A stretch of 64,000 nt of DNA from Arachnopeziza araneosa. Taxonomy: Eukaryota; Ascomycota; Leotiomycetes; Helotiales; Arachnopezizaceae. The stretch's first letter is position 1. Every line of letters begins with the position of its first letter. This document shows, piece after piece, positions 11,852 to 24,080 of this stretch. The stretch is taken from assembly GCA_003988855.1 (NCBI GenBank), contig QYAI01000003.1, positions 124,001 through 188,000 on the forward strand, in the 5' to 3' direction. The position numbers and the translations under genes are program-made. The notes below the pieces were generated by a model that was given only the letters and a program-made list of their open reading frames with translations, made no database searches and had not been told where the DNA came from.

Positions 11852-14800
11852 ATGGAAGCCTATCGACAAACATTTCTGGCTAACTTGCCACTTCCTCCTG
11901 ACCTGGACAATGCCGATATTCTGAGAAATGGACAGCACTTAATTGTATTTCTTGATAGCGGATTCGTTTCTACTTTCGCTGGAGTGGTATTTTTATCTGT
12001 TGCCTTTCCGAGGTTACTTTTCCTGCGAAGAGAAGATGTCAAAACCGTGTCGCATTTTACTCGGTTTCTTAAATTAGTAAACCGAATGCCCCTTCTTCCA
12101 CACCACATTGACTGATCCTTTCACAGGGCATTGCCATCATTATTTTGTTACTCCAAGTGACTTCACTTCTCATCTCAGCTCGATTAAAATTTCATATCAG
12201 TATCACAGCGATTGGTGCACTAAACATCTTCGCGTCACCAATTATTCTTGTTCTTTCTCAACTGGAACACATTCATTCTTTACGACCATCATCTATATTG
12301 CAAATATATCTGCTGTCATTTATTGCAGATTTTCTCAAGGCTCGACAGTTGTTTGTTGGTGAAAGCCATGGATCTGAGATTGGCATACTCTTGGCCATTG
12401 GCTGCTGCAAACTGGCCCTTTGGATCTTGGAGAGTTTGAGTAAAAGGCCAATCTTGAAATCTCAATATCAGAACCTCTCGCCGGAGTCTACCAGCGGGGT
12501 TTTCAATAGAAGCTTTTTATGGTGGCTAAATGGACTCTTTGCGAAAGGGTACAAGAAGCTGCTGCGGGTTCAAGACTTGTTTCCGCTAGACAAAACGCTG
12601 ACGGCAGATGAAATTGGAGAACATGTTCAGAAAAAATGGAATCAAGTCAAAAAGAAGCATCTAAAACCAGAAAGACGATTTGCATTGGTTCATGCCTTGT
12701 ATCGAAGTCTCGGCTATTTTTACTTACCTGTGATTCTCCCTCGAATATTCCTCATTGGGTTTACCTTTGCACAGCCATCTTTGATTACTGAAGTCTTGGA
12801 ATATCTTCAGATGGGCGACCGAGAACGTGAATATTCAAGCCTTGATTTGATCTTGGCAGCCGGAGTCATATATCTTGGGATTGCGGTACGAGAGGCCTTC
12901 CTTCTGACGATTATAAAAAATTTAACTTTCTCAGATCTCTTCACTTCACAGCAGCCATAATCTCTATCGGTTCATTACGATATTTCGAGGCGCAACCGTC
13001 ACGCTCATATATAACCAGACCCTTAAGATAGAGGAAGGAAAGTATGATGAAGCGGCTGCAGTCTCACTCATGAGTACAGATGTTGACCAGATCTCCTTTT
13101 GCTTGGAAGAATTGAATGAGTGCTGGTCTCGACTGATTGAGATGATGATTGGAATTGCTTTGCTCACTCGACAAGTTGGATGGGTTTCGATCACGCCATT
13201 GTTGGTCGTTTCTCGTGAGTCAACTATTCCCAATCTGGTCATGTTCTGATAGATTAGTATCTACGGCTGGTTCCTCAATCATAACACGAATAGTGGGAGA
13301 CAAGTTAAAAACTTGGGCAGATGCAACACAGAGACGACTTGCAATCACCAGCTCCACGCTAGCACAGATGAGGAACCTGAAAATGATGGGAATCGACTCT
13401 ATCATGAGTACTACTTTGAGAGACGAAAGGTGGAGGGAAACTAAACTCATGGAGAAGTATGCTTGGGTTGTAGTCTTTAAAAATGTGATAGGTACTGCAT
13501 GAAAATCGTTTACTCGTGGCCCAAAACTGACAGACCAGCCAACGCATCTATTGTTTTGGCACCTGCTGCGACTTTTGCCGTATACGCAATTCAAGCGAGA
13601 CTCAAAGGAACAAATTCTTTAGATACGACAAAGGCATTTACAGGTCTTGCCCTCATTATGCTCGTGTCCGATCCATGCTCTCGATTACTTTGTGCAATAC
13701 CGAATGTCGCTGCCAGTTTTGGATGTTTTGATCGTATTCAAGGCTTTCTGATCGCTGAATCGGTTTCTGAATCGAGAGATGAGCCAGGTACTGAGGAAAA
13801 CACAGATAGAAGCCGTGCTGAGTCTGGAAATGATATCCACGACTTTCGTATCGAGGCTAGCGCAGGCCTAGTTCAAAGGTCATCGATGAAGAACTTGATG
13901 GTGTCGCTGGAAAACGCTACGATTAGATATGCAAGAGACACATCCTCAGGTCTAGGACCTATCAATCTGAGAGTATGTAAAGGATCGTTCACATTTGTAA
14001 CTGGAGCCGTAGGGTCTGGAAAATCAACACTTCTGAAAACCATTCTGGGAGAGGTCAGCTACGATAGAGGCAGAGTTTTTGTCAGGGACAAACACATAGG
14101 TTATTGTTCTCAAACTTCATGGCTGCCAAATGGAACCATCCGACAAGGTATCACAAATTTTTCGGATAATGAATACGTCGATGAGAAGTGGTATAAGACT
14201 GTGATAGAAGCGTGTGTTCTTGGCCCTGATATCGCATTAATGACGGACGCAGACCGAACAGTATACGGAAGTCGAGGAATCGCTCTAAGTGGTGGCCAAA
14301 AGCAGCGAATTGCTCTCGCACGAGCACTTTACTTCCGGCCTAGAATCTTTATCTTGGATGATATATTCAGTGCCTTGGATAAATCAACTGGAGGAACCCT
14401 TGCGCGCAATCTTTTCAGTGCCAGAGGAATCTTTCGAAATCAGAATTCTACCGTAATTTTAGCGACCCACGCGCGTTAGATGCTCCTGTTACTTACTTTT
14501 GATATGTGCTAATCTCATTGTAGTGGAGTATTTGTCCTTTGCAGATCAGGTAATCATTCTTGCAGATGGAGGCCGGGAAGTCCATCAAGGTACTTTTGAA
14601 GAAATGAAAACTGCTGGTTACGCAACTGCTGAGGAAATTGGTTCTGAACAACCTGAACCAGAAAAACTGGAAGATAAAGTCGACCCCCAAGTATCTCAAA
14701 CCGCTGAAACTAATGAAGCGAGTGATTTGAATCGGCAGACTGGGGATTTAGCAGTTTATATGTACTACTTCAGATCTGTTGGTTTTTGGAAACTTTTCAT

Positions 14801-16812
14801 TTTTGTCATTTTCTGCTCCTTGAATGTATTCTCGAGTAGCTTCAGCAGTAAGTCTTCCATTCTTGAATCGTGTTTGAAGACTCACAAGAATCAGATATTT
14901 GGCTCGAATGGTGGACTGAGATAGGCGGCGGTCAAATAGGGCTCTATATCAGCGTCTATTTTCTATTGGCCCTTGGATATGTCCTGGGCATGGGTGGTTA
15001 TGCATGGTGAGATCAAACCATCCATATGTCGTATCAAACTAAAAAGTATCTTCACAGGGCGATTGCGGTTGTCATTGGTCCATCGTCAGGTCGTAGACTT
15101 CACCAAGTACTTCTCAATACTGTGATGAGGTATTGATTTCCTTAGCCTTTCTGGAGTTTGATGGCCTAACAGAACACAGAGCGCCACAGTCATTCTTCTC
15201 TAAGACCGAAACAGGATCCATACTCAGTAGATTTAGCCAAGACATGACTTTAATTGAAGGACAATTAGCCTTTGGTGTATTAGCGACTGTATCGAGTAAG
15301 TATTCAATATTATTTCAAATCCTTCATGTTGATTTGTCTAATCTGCTGTCAGATTTATTTGCGTCACTCGCCGAAGCTGCATTGGTGATAACAGGCTCAA
15401 CTTACATGATTATAACCATTCCATTTCTAATGGGCTCAATATACTTGTTACAACGAGTCTACCTCAGAACTTCTCGCCAACTTCGATTCTTAGATCTTGA
15501 AACCCGCAGTCCTTTATACTCGCATTTTCTAGATACTCTAGAAGGTGTTTCGACGATCAGAGCATTCGGCTGGCAGCGAGAATGGACGAAAGAGAACCGT
15601 CGACGATTGGATGCTTCGCAGCAGCCTCATTACTTACTCTTTTGTATCCAAAGGTGGCTGACACTCGTTCTTGATCTGATCTGTGGAGCTATGGCTGTTG
15701 TAGTCATAGCACTGGCTACAAATATAATGCGGTCTACCAGCCCAGGATTTCTTGGAGTTTCTCTGAATAACATTCTGGGTACTTTCACCAATTCATAAAG
15801 TCGTCGACTGCTAATACGCTACAGCTTTTAATGGGAGTGTCAGCGCCTTTGTTTCAGGTTGGACCGTTCTAGAGACTTCTCTTGGAGCCATTGCAAGACT
15901 TCGAGGGTTTGAAATCAGTACTGAAGTGGAAGCCAAACAGGGCGAGGATTCCGAACCGCTGGATGCGTGGCCATCCAAAGGCCGGATTGAGGTCAGAGAC
16001 GTCAGTGCGACATACGGGTAGGTCTCCTTACCCAACTGTGTCTGTACCATAGTTAACTCACTCAGTTCCTCAACTACTGCTCTCCGAAATGTGACATTAA
16101 AGATCCTACCTGGTCAGAAAGTCGGTATTTGTGGTCGCACTGGAAGGTTTGTTCACCACCCCAGTCTTATGGCTGAAGCAAAGCTAACCACGAGTGAAAA
16201 AACAGTGGGAAGAGCTCTCTCATTTCCGCTATTTTGCGAATGCTCGACCTCTCATCCGGAACCATAGAAATAGATGCCATAGACCTCTCTACTCTACCAC
16301 GCACCACCATCCGCAACCGACTATGCGCTATCCCACAAGATCCCCTCCACCTCCCAGGTTCAGTCCGATTCAACATCGACCCGTTCTCCGCCAACACCGA
16401 TGAGCAGATCATTAATGCTGTGCGGAAAGTAGGACTTTGGAACACCATTTCTCAACACGGCGGACTCGATGTGGATCTTACAAGTGACTCTCTATCTCAA
16501 GGACAACATCAACTTTTGGCTCTAGCAAGGGCGCTGCTGCGGAGGAGTAAAGTCGTGCTGCTGGATGAGGCATTAAGTAGTGTTGACAGAGAGACGGAAA
16601 AAGTGTTGAGGGATGTGATTAAAGAGGAGTTTAGAGATTGTACGGTTATTATTGTTGCGCATAGGATGGAAACGGTGTTGGGATGTGATGTTGTTGGTAT
16701 TATGAGCACAGGGAGTCTGATTGAGTTTGGGGATCCGGATGTTTTGATGAAAGATCATGGATCGGCTTTGAGTAAGTTTTGGAGAGGAGATAGTGATGCT
16801 CTTGACTTGTGA
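11852..16812 (+). CDS. ABCC (MRP)-type ABC transporter
   Basis: Thirteen exons: 11852-12076, 12127-12885, 12935-13214, 13258-13491, 13539-14474, 14524-14847, 14895-15006, 15058-15129, 15180-15295, 15353-15778, 15825-16017, 16066-16146 and 16206-16812. They join in frame to 1454 aa, the usual size for fungal full-length ABCC pumps. The order is an N-terminal membrane region, TMD1, NBD1, TMD2, NBD2. NBD1 has Walker A GAVGSGKST (about residue 658), signature LSGGQKQRIALARAL (about 749) and Walker B IFILDD, with Asp in place of the catalytic Glu, as is usual for ABCC NBD1. NBD2 has Walker A GRTGRSGKSS, split by intron 12, signature LSQGQHQLLALARAL (about 1349) and Walker B VVLLDEALSSVD. Family knowledge suggests export of conjugates, toxins or metabolites at the plasma or vacuolar membrane; the substrate cannot be read from sequence. 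Nothing is truncated. Confidence 0.92.
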
Positions 16813-17319
16813 AAGCCTTGATAGTTGATGCTGCTGAGGAGGAATGAAAATTATGAGGGAAAGTTACTTTGAAGAAATCAATGTCGATTTTGGCTGGCTT
16901 CTCACAATTTCCTTCATTGAATTATATGACTTAATGTGTAAAAGCCAATATTTATCACGCCGCTAAGCTTCAACCACGGGTTTTGGAGGACAGTTTCGAA
17001 GTCACGTGCTTGTATATTAGAGTTACCTAGTTTCTTCCCAACGGCTTAGCCTTCTTTCTTTCTACAATAATCGGTCAAATTTTTGAGATGTCCTATCAAA
17101 ATACAACTGCTCCGGCTTCCCATGTTCAGCCGGTTTTCAATCATTCCTCTTTCCTCTAAATCTGCCTTGTTTGAGCATGGTCTTTGGATTGGTGTGGCTT
17201 GCAGCTGAGAAGCCTCACTACTCACCCCGCCTTGTCCTTTTTCTTACTGCCTCCTCCATTTCCACTTCTTATAATTCCAGTTTGAAGATCATATTACATG
17301 TCTTTGTTTGTATGTCGCG
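16813..17319. other. Intergenic, no gene seen
   Basis: The 3' flank of the transporter and the upstream region of a decayed gene. Short C/T-rich tracts near 17215-17265 resemble the leader of the latter. Confidence 0.45.
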
Positions 17320-19760
17320 ATGTCTTTCGGGTACTCGGTTAGCGACTTCATCCTCTTGGTGCAACTGGGAAAGCAGGTATACCAAAATTGTCGCAAGGCT
17401 GGGGACGAGTACATCGAGATTACAACCCAAGTGCGCTGTCTTTGCAGTGTACTCAGAAGTCTTCGAATAGAGGCTCAACGGCCAGGATCCAAGATCATTA
17501 GTCAAAATCCTACGTCGAAAGCTCAACTTATCGCGGCTGCCAATGGCTGTAGAGATGTGCTCGATAACCTTGATGATGTCCTTATCAAGTACGAAGGGCT
17601 GGGAGGAAGTAGCCAAGCTAGCACCAGTCGGAAGTTATGGCAGCGCTTGAGGTTCGGATCCAAAATTGAGGATTTAGCAATGATCCGGGGAAATTATAAC
17701 TTATACTTCGACAATGTCTGTCATTCTTGACTCAATTCAGCTCTTCGCTTCAGAACGCATCGAATCTAAAGTCGATGGTGGATTTCAGATATGCATGGGC
17801 AATTTGAAACCATTCGGAGAGAAATCTTTACTATCGCGTCATAAAAGAGAGCTGAGGAGAGGCTTGGGGCAGGGCATTCGGTACTGTCACTGTCGACATA
17901 CCAAGGAGACGAAAAAGTTGTATGGAGAGACTTTCATCGTGTTTTGGTTGGCAGAGGTTACAAAAGCGATAAGCTAAGGAAGCATGAAGAAGTTCTTCAG
18001 GTGTATATGTTGAGATTAGATGAGAGTGGGATCTTGGACCTCGATCAAAATCCTTCGCACACGGAGGACAATGGAAGCCAAAAATCGTCAAGGAGATCTT
18101 CTCTCGATTCTGCCAGCTCTTCTTTGGTCATAGACGAAGAAAATGATGAGACTTCTCGGTCTTATCACGGCCCTAAACTTCCTGTTGGTACAATAATCAC
18201 GTGCCACGCATGAGAGCCTAGTTAGTCAGGCAGCCAGAACCCCATAAGGGTTCTCCAGCTGCCTCCATCCTTCTTTCTAAGGAGTCCAGTATCCAGGGTA
18301 AACCGGCCAATACGAATAACCTAGGTTTATCGTGAACCGACACTTCCTAGCCTCCGGACCAATATCGACAGACAAGAGAGGGAATCATATCCATTAACAT
18401 CGGAAATGCGGGCTGCACAAGCAAAAGCACATGATTCATTTAACGCGAACCATTCACACAGGATTGAGAAAAAAGAATCTGATGACTCATTGGAGGAAGG
18501 AGAAACGGTTAAAAGATCTGAGAATATTGGAACATATGTTACGCATCCAGACGGGCTACAAAATAACGATTCAAATTTCTATTCTCTACAACAAAAGCCC
18601 AACATATTTAAGAGAGAGAACGTACAAAATAAAATCGAACATTTTGTTCGATTTGACAACACGTCAGAGGAAGAGTCGCCTCGCATTGGAAGCATCATTA
18701 AACAGCAATCCATTCGCTCTATCTTAAAACTCGCAACAGCGAACTTCCTAGAAGATCCGGGATTTATCAGAGAAGGCGTTGCCTCTAGAATGGATGCCAG
18801 AAGTGGGGGAGTACCCGTCTCAGAAAGATATATGAGAGTCTCCGGGACAACCAAGGTTAAAGAATTATTAGATATATATGGAATCAGCTATCGTCTTCAA
18901 AAAGGTGATATCCTCATCTTAGAGCCTTGTTGCAAAAGGACGGCCTGCAGTCAGAGCGATAGCTTTAGCGTGTTAGGGCTCTGTTTTAACTCGTTTCAGG
19001 GCCTCAGGCCCTGTTTCATCAGTTCCCACTGTAGAATTGATTCTTCACCACTGAAAAACTCCATTTTTGCACCTATTCTGAACACACTTTAAAAGTCAAC
19101 AAGCCTTTCAAGTCATATAGGTTGATATCGGAGGACTCTGTCAGGTTATCTGAAGATTTTTACGATAAGATCATTTGTATTCCTGTTTTTCTTTCACGTA
19201 TGACTAACTTATACTAACATTTTCGGAAATTAGAACGTTTGAAATTTGACATTGAGATAAAAACAGACATCCTTTTAGCAGTACTGGGAACTTGCAAATC
19301 TCGATTTCAGCTTTACACCGTCTGCAAGGAACGATATCCTTCTTCGGATATCTCTGAAGCCGATAAAACTCTTATAATCCGAGCTCAGAAAAGGGAACTT
19401 GTCATGGAATAGAAAATCTTTTTGCGGAAAGCCGAAAATTTTTTGAGAGATGAAAATATCTCAGAAAGTAGCAAGAGGCTATTATTCATGAAGTTGCACG
19501 AAGACCACCTGATAAAATTTCGTTCCTTAAATCCGGAATCGGCGCAGTCGTTTACAAGGCATGGAAAATACCAGAGACAACCAGATGATGAGGATATGAA
19601 ATGATTTGTTCGGTATCTAAGAGATAATAATCTATATCTCATCAATGAGAATGGAGAAAAATGGCGGATTTGGAAAGAAAGCATTATCCAACTACTTATG
19701 GAAAGACTTACGCTTCAAGAGGAGAATAGAATAGAAAGACAAATAAGTAAGTTGCATACC
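17320..19760 (+). pseudogene. Decayed gene with fungal STAND-type N-terminal domain
   Basis: The first 130 codons (MSFGYSVSDFILLVQLGK, then CRDVLDNLDDVL and KLWQRLRFG) match the N-terminal helical domain found in many fungal STAND/NLR-like and related proteins. The similarity then continues across broken frames. It shifts frame near 17700 (continuing as SVILDSIQLFASERIESKV), shifts again near 17800 (continuing as FETIRREIFTIAS), and then meets a TAA near 17842. It continues past this stop (VLSLSTYQGDEKVVWRDF, LQVYMLRLDESGILD) to a stop at 18211. Further family-like pieces follow at 18406-18930 (FIREGVASRMDARSGGVP) and 19240-19760 (LAVLGTCKSRFQLYTVCK; INENGEKWRIWKESI), again with stops. All pieces are colinear on one strand. 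The order and multiple lesions indicate one long gene inactivated by frameshifts and nonsense changes; the 3' part is markedly AT-rich. Exon boundaries cannot be assigned with confidence. Confidence 0.65.
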
Positions 19761-20520
19761 AAGAATCAGCATGTTAATGTCATGTCTAGCACTGCATAAA
19801 CCTGACATGTCTAGAACTGGAACTCGCAAGACAGCATGCTAAAAGTAAATTAAGTCTTCCGTATTCGCCGAGTTGAAATTAAAAGGGAGGAGATGGAGAT
19901 AGCACTAGAGAGTGAGGGGATGTAGGAGACGGAAAAAAACTAAGATTGCAGCTCATGTCTGAGAATCTGGGCGAGAGCAATCTGATATTACTAATGAAAG
20001 AACTAGTCATAGGTTTCAAGGCTTAGACAAGGAAATAACATAAAAGAAGGAACGAGTTTTCTTGCTTTTCAGATGTCTTGTACATACAGAGTTTTTATTA
20101 GCTTTAGCAAATGAAAAGTACCATTTACTGGTGAACTTCAAGAATTTCACGACTATTATAGTTTCAAATGGCAAAAATGATGAGAAGCATATTTGTGAGT
20201 GGTGTTTCTAGATTTATTTCTATATGTTCATTATAATTTATATGTTTATTGCGATTGTAATTGATTTAATAAATCGAAGACATTTGTTTTGACATCAGTT
20301 TTATGTTTGTATCCGAGAGGCTCAGTTCCGAGGGATCTGGGAGTCGGGTTCTGAAGTGAAAGTAGTTTCTTTTGCAGAGCGAGATGAAGAATCCGTCTAT
20401 ATGATTCTGATTTTTCGAGGCCTTTGAATGCGGCTACAAAAGCCCCAGACGCGTATCGCCATTGAGATTGTTTGGGAATTTACTTAATACGACAACTGAG
20501 AAGCAAAAGAAGCGAAGAAA
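19761..20520. other. AT-rich non-coding stretch
   Basis: Strongly AT-rich sequence between two decayed genes, with no intact coding potential. The composition fits old, possibly RIP-affected, degenerate DNA; a RIP index would be needed to say so. Confidence 0.4.
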
Positions 20521-21180
20521 TTACGGCCTAATCAAACTAGCTCCTCGGTGCTTCAAAACCATGAATTCCAAAATGGCTCTAAGGGAAGTTGAGCGCACAA
20601 GCTGGTTTGATATGGCAAAGTTTGACGCTGTGCTGTTGACCATTCGATTTGAGTATAGATACTCCTTGACCGAATAGTGGGCAACTGTAACGACTGCCGT
20701 ACCATCGTGGTCTGCGAACGAAACTAGACAACCACAAATCACTCGCAATGTGTTACGGTTGTAGAAAACAGGATGGTTTGTGTTGTTGTCATAATTATTC
20801 TCCAGGCGGGAAAGGATGGCTTGAAGAAGGATATCAGACGAGATGCCTTTGAAATATTGTCCAACAGCTTCTTAACCAACGACTCCCTTCCCGGCCATGC
20901 AAGTTGCCCAGCAATAGCTAGGACTTTCTGCCGCTTACCACTCGCAGCATTGATGCGTGACGGAAGTATTCTCTCCAATTCTGCTACTGATTTACGACAT
21001 TCTTCGATTGGGCCATGTTCGCCAGCGAGCTGTTGTACGGGGTGCAGCTCAGGACTGCAACAGTCATTCAATAAAAAGTTAACGTTCTTAAGCACAGCCT
21101 CAAGGGAAGATATTTCCACCAGAATCGCGCGAATATCTCGCGGACATTCTTGTATTGTTTCGATATAACACTTTGTGAGA
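20521..21180 (-). pseudogene. Remnant of a NACHT-type NLR gene lacking its NACHT core
   Basis: Two family-typical fragments lie almost end to end in different frames. The 5' fragment (about 21180-20790) reads VEISSLEAVLKNVNFLL, GPIEECRKSVAELERILP and KLLDNISKASRLISF, the helical N-terminal domain that precedes NACHT in fungal NLR-like proteins. The 3' fragment (20760-20521) reads ICGCLVSFADHDGTAVVTVA, then HYSVKEYLYSNRM, which normally lies downstream of NACHT and before ankyrin repeats. The whole P-loop NACHT region between them is missing, so this is an internal-deletion relic, not a small functional gene. No start codon context or ankyrin repeats remain. Confidence 0.65.
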
Positions 21181-21488
21181 TTGGTGACTCAATCAGCTGG
21201 TTGTGGGAATGCAATTATGGTGGCTCCAAATGTTAGCGGTTCTGCCGTGATAGGACTACTTCAAGTGACTAAAATTAGGAAAACGTGAATGATGACATCA
21301 GGAGATTCAATTTGCATTGAATACATGTAGTACATGGCAAATAAGTCTTGTTAATATGGAATTGTGAATCATGGCGCGAGGCTGCGAGATGGTTGAGCTG
21401 AACATATCCATAGCCACATTACCGTCACATTGGGGCTGCAAAGGATGCAGAAGCATCGTACTTTTGAACGATATTTTACAAAGCTACT
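21181..21488. other. Intergenic, no gene seen
   Basis: A spacer between the NLR remnant and the 3' end of the mitochondrial peptidase gene. No gene is supported. Confidence 0.45.
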
Positions 21489-23873
21489 TTACAGTTTACT
21501 CCCTCTCCGTCCTTCAATGCCCCAACTCCCTACGATTTCCATAGCTGTCTCTCCACCACTTTCCACCCTGCTGTCGCCTAGTACACCCGCCAAACTCTTC
21601 CACGGATCCCTCGCCCCACCCCACTTCAAAACCTCCTCTTTGAACTTCTCTCCATTAGTTCTATCTATGCCTCCACCATACTTCCCGGCTTTAAAAACCT
21701 TCTCCCATATCCTCCGCGCTAGCACCCTATCAAAAAGATAGCTGTAATATGACCCACCATATCCATACAAATGACCAAAGAAGCCTTGCCAACTCGTGCC
21801 TTGTGGATCTGGCGGTAGTGCTCCATGCTGTCTTTGAATGTCGTGATAGATTTTGGTACTGTTGAAATTGGAGGCTAACGGGAGAGGGGAATGATAGGCT
21901 TGATCGAGCATGGACAAGATGATTTGATTTTCTACGTCTACGCCTTCAAACCTCTTGTCTAACCCGAGTTTTTCTTGAACTAGCTGATACGGTAGTGACT
22001 GATCTGTCTCGTAATGACTAGCGAATAAACCCAAGACGTTCTCGTCGGCTGCAAAATGCTCCATCAGTACACTCGGCAACTCTGCGAAATCAGTTGCACA
22101 GCGAGTACCGGAGACATTTTGAAGTGCAGTGCGACCGAGAATCGAGTGGATAGCATGACCCATTTCATGGAAAAGAGTAGTGAGCTCTGAGAATGAAAGA
22201 AGGGATGGTTTGGAACTGCCAGGAGTGGTTGCAAAGTCACAGATGAGAGCGATGGTAGGAAGTTGCATCACACTCCCATCAGGGAGAGGGCGGGAGATTG
22301 CCATCCCATCGTTAGCAGCTTCTGAGGCAGAAGAGAAGATTGCAGAGGGAGTTGAGGCGGATTCTTCGATTTCCGTTGCTCGGATGAGGCGAGAGCAACG
22401 AAGAGTGAAATGTGCGGGATTAGGTGATTTCCCAGGGCGGGAGAAGAGGTCGCAATAGAGGACTGCTACGTGCCCTTCACTTTCGGAGACGACATCGAGG
22501 CGACGGACGTCTGGATTCCAGGTCTCGCCTGGAAGGGTCTCGTGTGGAACGAAACGGACGCCGTAGAGCTGGGTGAAAAGACGAGAGAGACCTTGCATAA
22601 CGCGGCCCAAAGAGAAATAAGAGGAGAGAAAGTCGGCTGAACGAGAACGTGAACGGACTGATGCTAAGATTTGGTACATGTAATATTCTTTATCCCAGGG
22701 TTGTAGAGCTGGACCCGGAGCATTGGTAAAGTGAGTTTTTGCTGCTAAGAGTTGGTCTATTTCGGATTTGACCACAGAGGTATTGTCTTGCGATAGCGCT
22801 TTCAGGAAACCATTGACAGATTCAGGTGACTTTGCCATCTTATCTTCTAGCGTCATATGTGCGTAGCTTTGGAATTTCGAGAGCTTTGCTAGCTCAGCCC
22901 TTCGTTTCAAAAGAGTTTCCAGCACATTCACAGTCTTTGCAGATGATGAGCGGCTGGCCATGAAAATCTCCTTTCTGACTTCTTCATCTTGAACAGTTCG
23001 TAGAGCAACACTTGCTGAACCTCCAATTGATGGTAGAGTAACTTGGCCCCATGATGTCAATTCTCTCGCCAGTATGGGGTCCATTCCCTTCATTCGGCTA
23101 CTTGGGAATGATAGATAAGCTTTTTTCGGAGCCATTCCATCAACGAATTCTTGTCCAATCTCACTTATTTCTTGAGAAAGAGACACAAAACGCTCTCGAT
23201 CATCTTTGGGCAGGTCAATAGCTGACTTGGCAAAATCTTTTCTCAGGATATTTGCTACCACTGTTTCCTGCTCATCCCAAGTACTAGAAATCGAGGCTTG
23301 ATCTATAGCAATATCTAGTTGCTTTGCCAACCCAGTAGTTGTATTTAGAATATTCATATATTCAAACATCATAGAGTATGCTTGATTAGCCGCTGCTTGG
23401 ATTCGAGGGTTCGGGTGAGTGGCTCGAACGAAATCCGATAGATCAATGACTCTGCACAGCAAGTCACTGAGTCTGTCCAAATCTTTGACAACATCTTGGT
23501 ATTCCACAACAGTTGATGCTGCTAAAACCCTTGCCACTATCTTTTTCGCCTTTTCCAAACTTGAGAGTGCGAATTGTTCAAAGCCTCGAGGCTCCGTAAG
23601 GTATCGATTTTGGAAGAGTCCATGGTTTCGTCCGGCTTTGGACGACTGGGAATATTCCTTCCAAAACCCGGGGGAATCAAAAATTTCCCGAAGTATCTTA
23701 TCATTATTTCTTGACCCTCGAGAGGTGTTTTCGACTAAAGACGATGCGTGGGGGATTTCCCGTCTGTCACCTAAGTTCTTCAGAGTTGGTTGAGCATGGT
23801 TGCGGCGTATTTGGGGTCGCTTTCGAATGCACCTTGCGCATATCCATGGTCGAGAAGTAGCAGACCTGTACAT
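21489..23873 (-). CDS. OCT1: Mitochondrial intermediate peptidase (M3 metallopeptidase)
   Basis: A single exon of 794 aa, close to the usual length of fungal mitochondrial intermediate peptidase. The enzyme removes octapeptides from a subset of matrix proteins after processing by MPP. The zinc site HEMGH of M3 thimet-type peptidases is at about residue 570 (LFHEMGHAIHSILG), followed by the downstream FAELPSVLMEHFA region carrying the third zinc ligand Glu, and by YGGSYYSYLFDRVLA near the C-terminus. The start was chosen at MYRSATSRPWICARC, because it opens an Arg-rich, acid-free presequence; an in-frame ATG 59 codons upstream adds a hydrophobic, non-conserved extension. It is divergent from the MICOS subunit gene, 207 bp away. 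Confidence 0.93.
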   Translation of the reverse strand: MYRSATSRPWICARCIRKRPQIRRNHAQPTLKNLGDRREIPHASSLVENTSRGSRNNDKILREIFDSPGFWKEYSQSSKAGRNHGLFQNRYLTEPRGFEQFALSSLEKAKKIVARVLAASTVVEYQDVVKDLDRLSDLLCRVIDLSDFVRATHPNPRIQAAANQAYSMMFEYMNILNTTTGLAKQLDIAIDQASISSTWDEQETVVANILRKDFAKSAIDLPKDDRERFVSLSQEISEIGQEFVDGMAPKKAYLSFPSSRMKGMDPILARELTSWGQVTLPSIGGSASVALRTVQDEEVRKEIFMASRSSSAKTVNVLETLLKRRAELAKLSKFQSYAHMTLEDKMAKSPESVNGFLKALSQDNTSVVKSEIDQLLAAKTHFTNAPGPALQPWDKEYYMYQILASVRSRSRSADFLSSYFSLGRVMQGLSRLFTQLYGVRFVPHETLPGETWNPDVRRLDVVSESEGHVAVLYCDLFSRPGKSPNPAHFTLRCSRLIRATEIEESASTPSAIFSSASEAANDGMAISRPLPDGSVMQLPTIALICDFATTPGSSKPSLLSFSELTTLFHEMGHAIHSILGRTALQNVSGTRCATDFAELPSVLMEHFAADENVLGLFASHYETDQSLPYQLVQEKLGLDKRFEGVDVENQIILSMLDQAYHSPLPLASNFNSTKIYHDIQRQHGALPPDPQGTSWQGFFGHLYGYGGSYYSYLFDRVLARRIWEKVFKAGKYGGGIDRTNGEKFKEEVLKWGGARDPWKSLAGVLGDSRVESGGETAMEIVGSWGIEGRRGSKL

Positions 23874-24080
23874 TCCTCTCTCCCATTGGTATGAGATGGC
23901 CAGTATGTACAGAAATATGGAAAAAAGAAGGAGTGTTGTGGATGTTGCGTTTTGTCGTAGCCAAAAAAAATAGATGCCGTTCCCGCCGGCTCTAAAACAC
24001 GCGACATTCCGAGCTTCTTCCACCTCGGAGAGAAACATCCTCAACGTCAATTGAGCTTCATCATCAGCGCCAATTGAGTC
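23874..24080. promoter_or_regulatory. Compact bidirectional promoter of two mitochondrial genes
   Basis: Only 207 bp separate the divergent starts of the OCT1-type peptidase and the MIC26/27-type gene, so both promoters and leaders must lie here or overlap the coding ends. No clear TATA element is seen. Confidence 0.5.

Noticed and set aside
17320..17730. Intact 137-aa protein
   Set aside because: The stop follows a frameshift, since family similarity continues in other frames downstream; better treated as the 5' end of a decayed gene.
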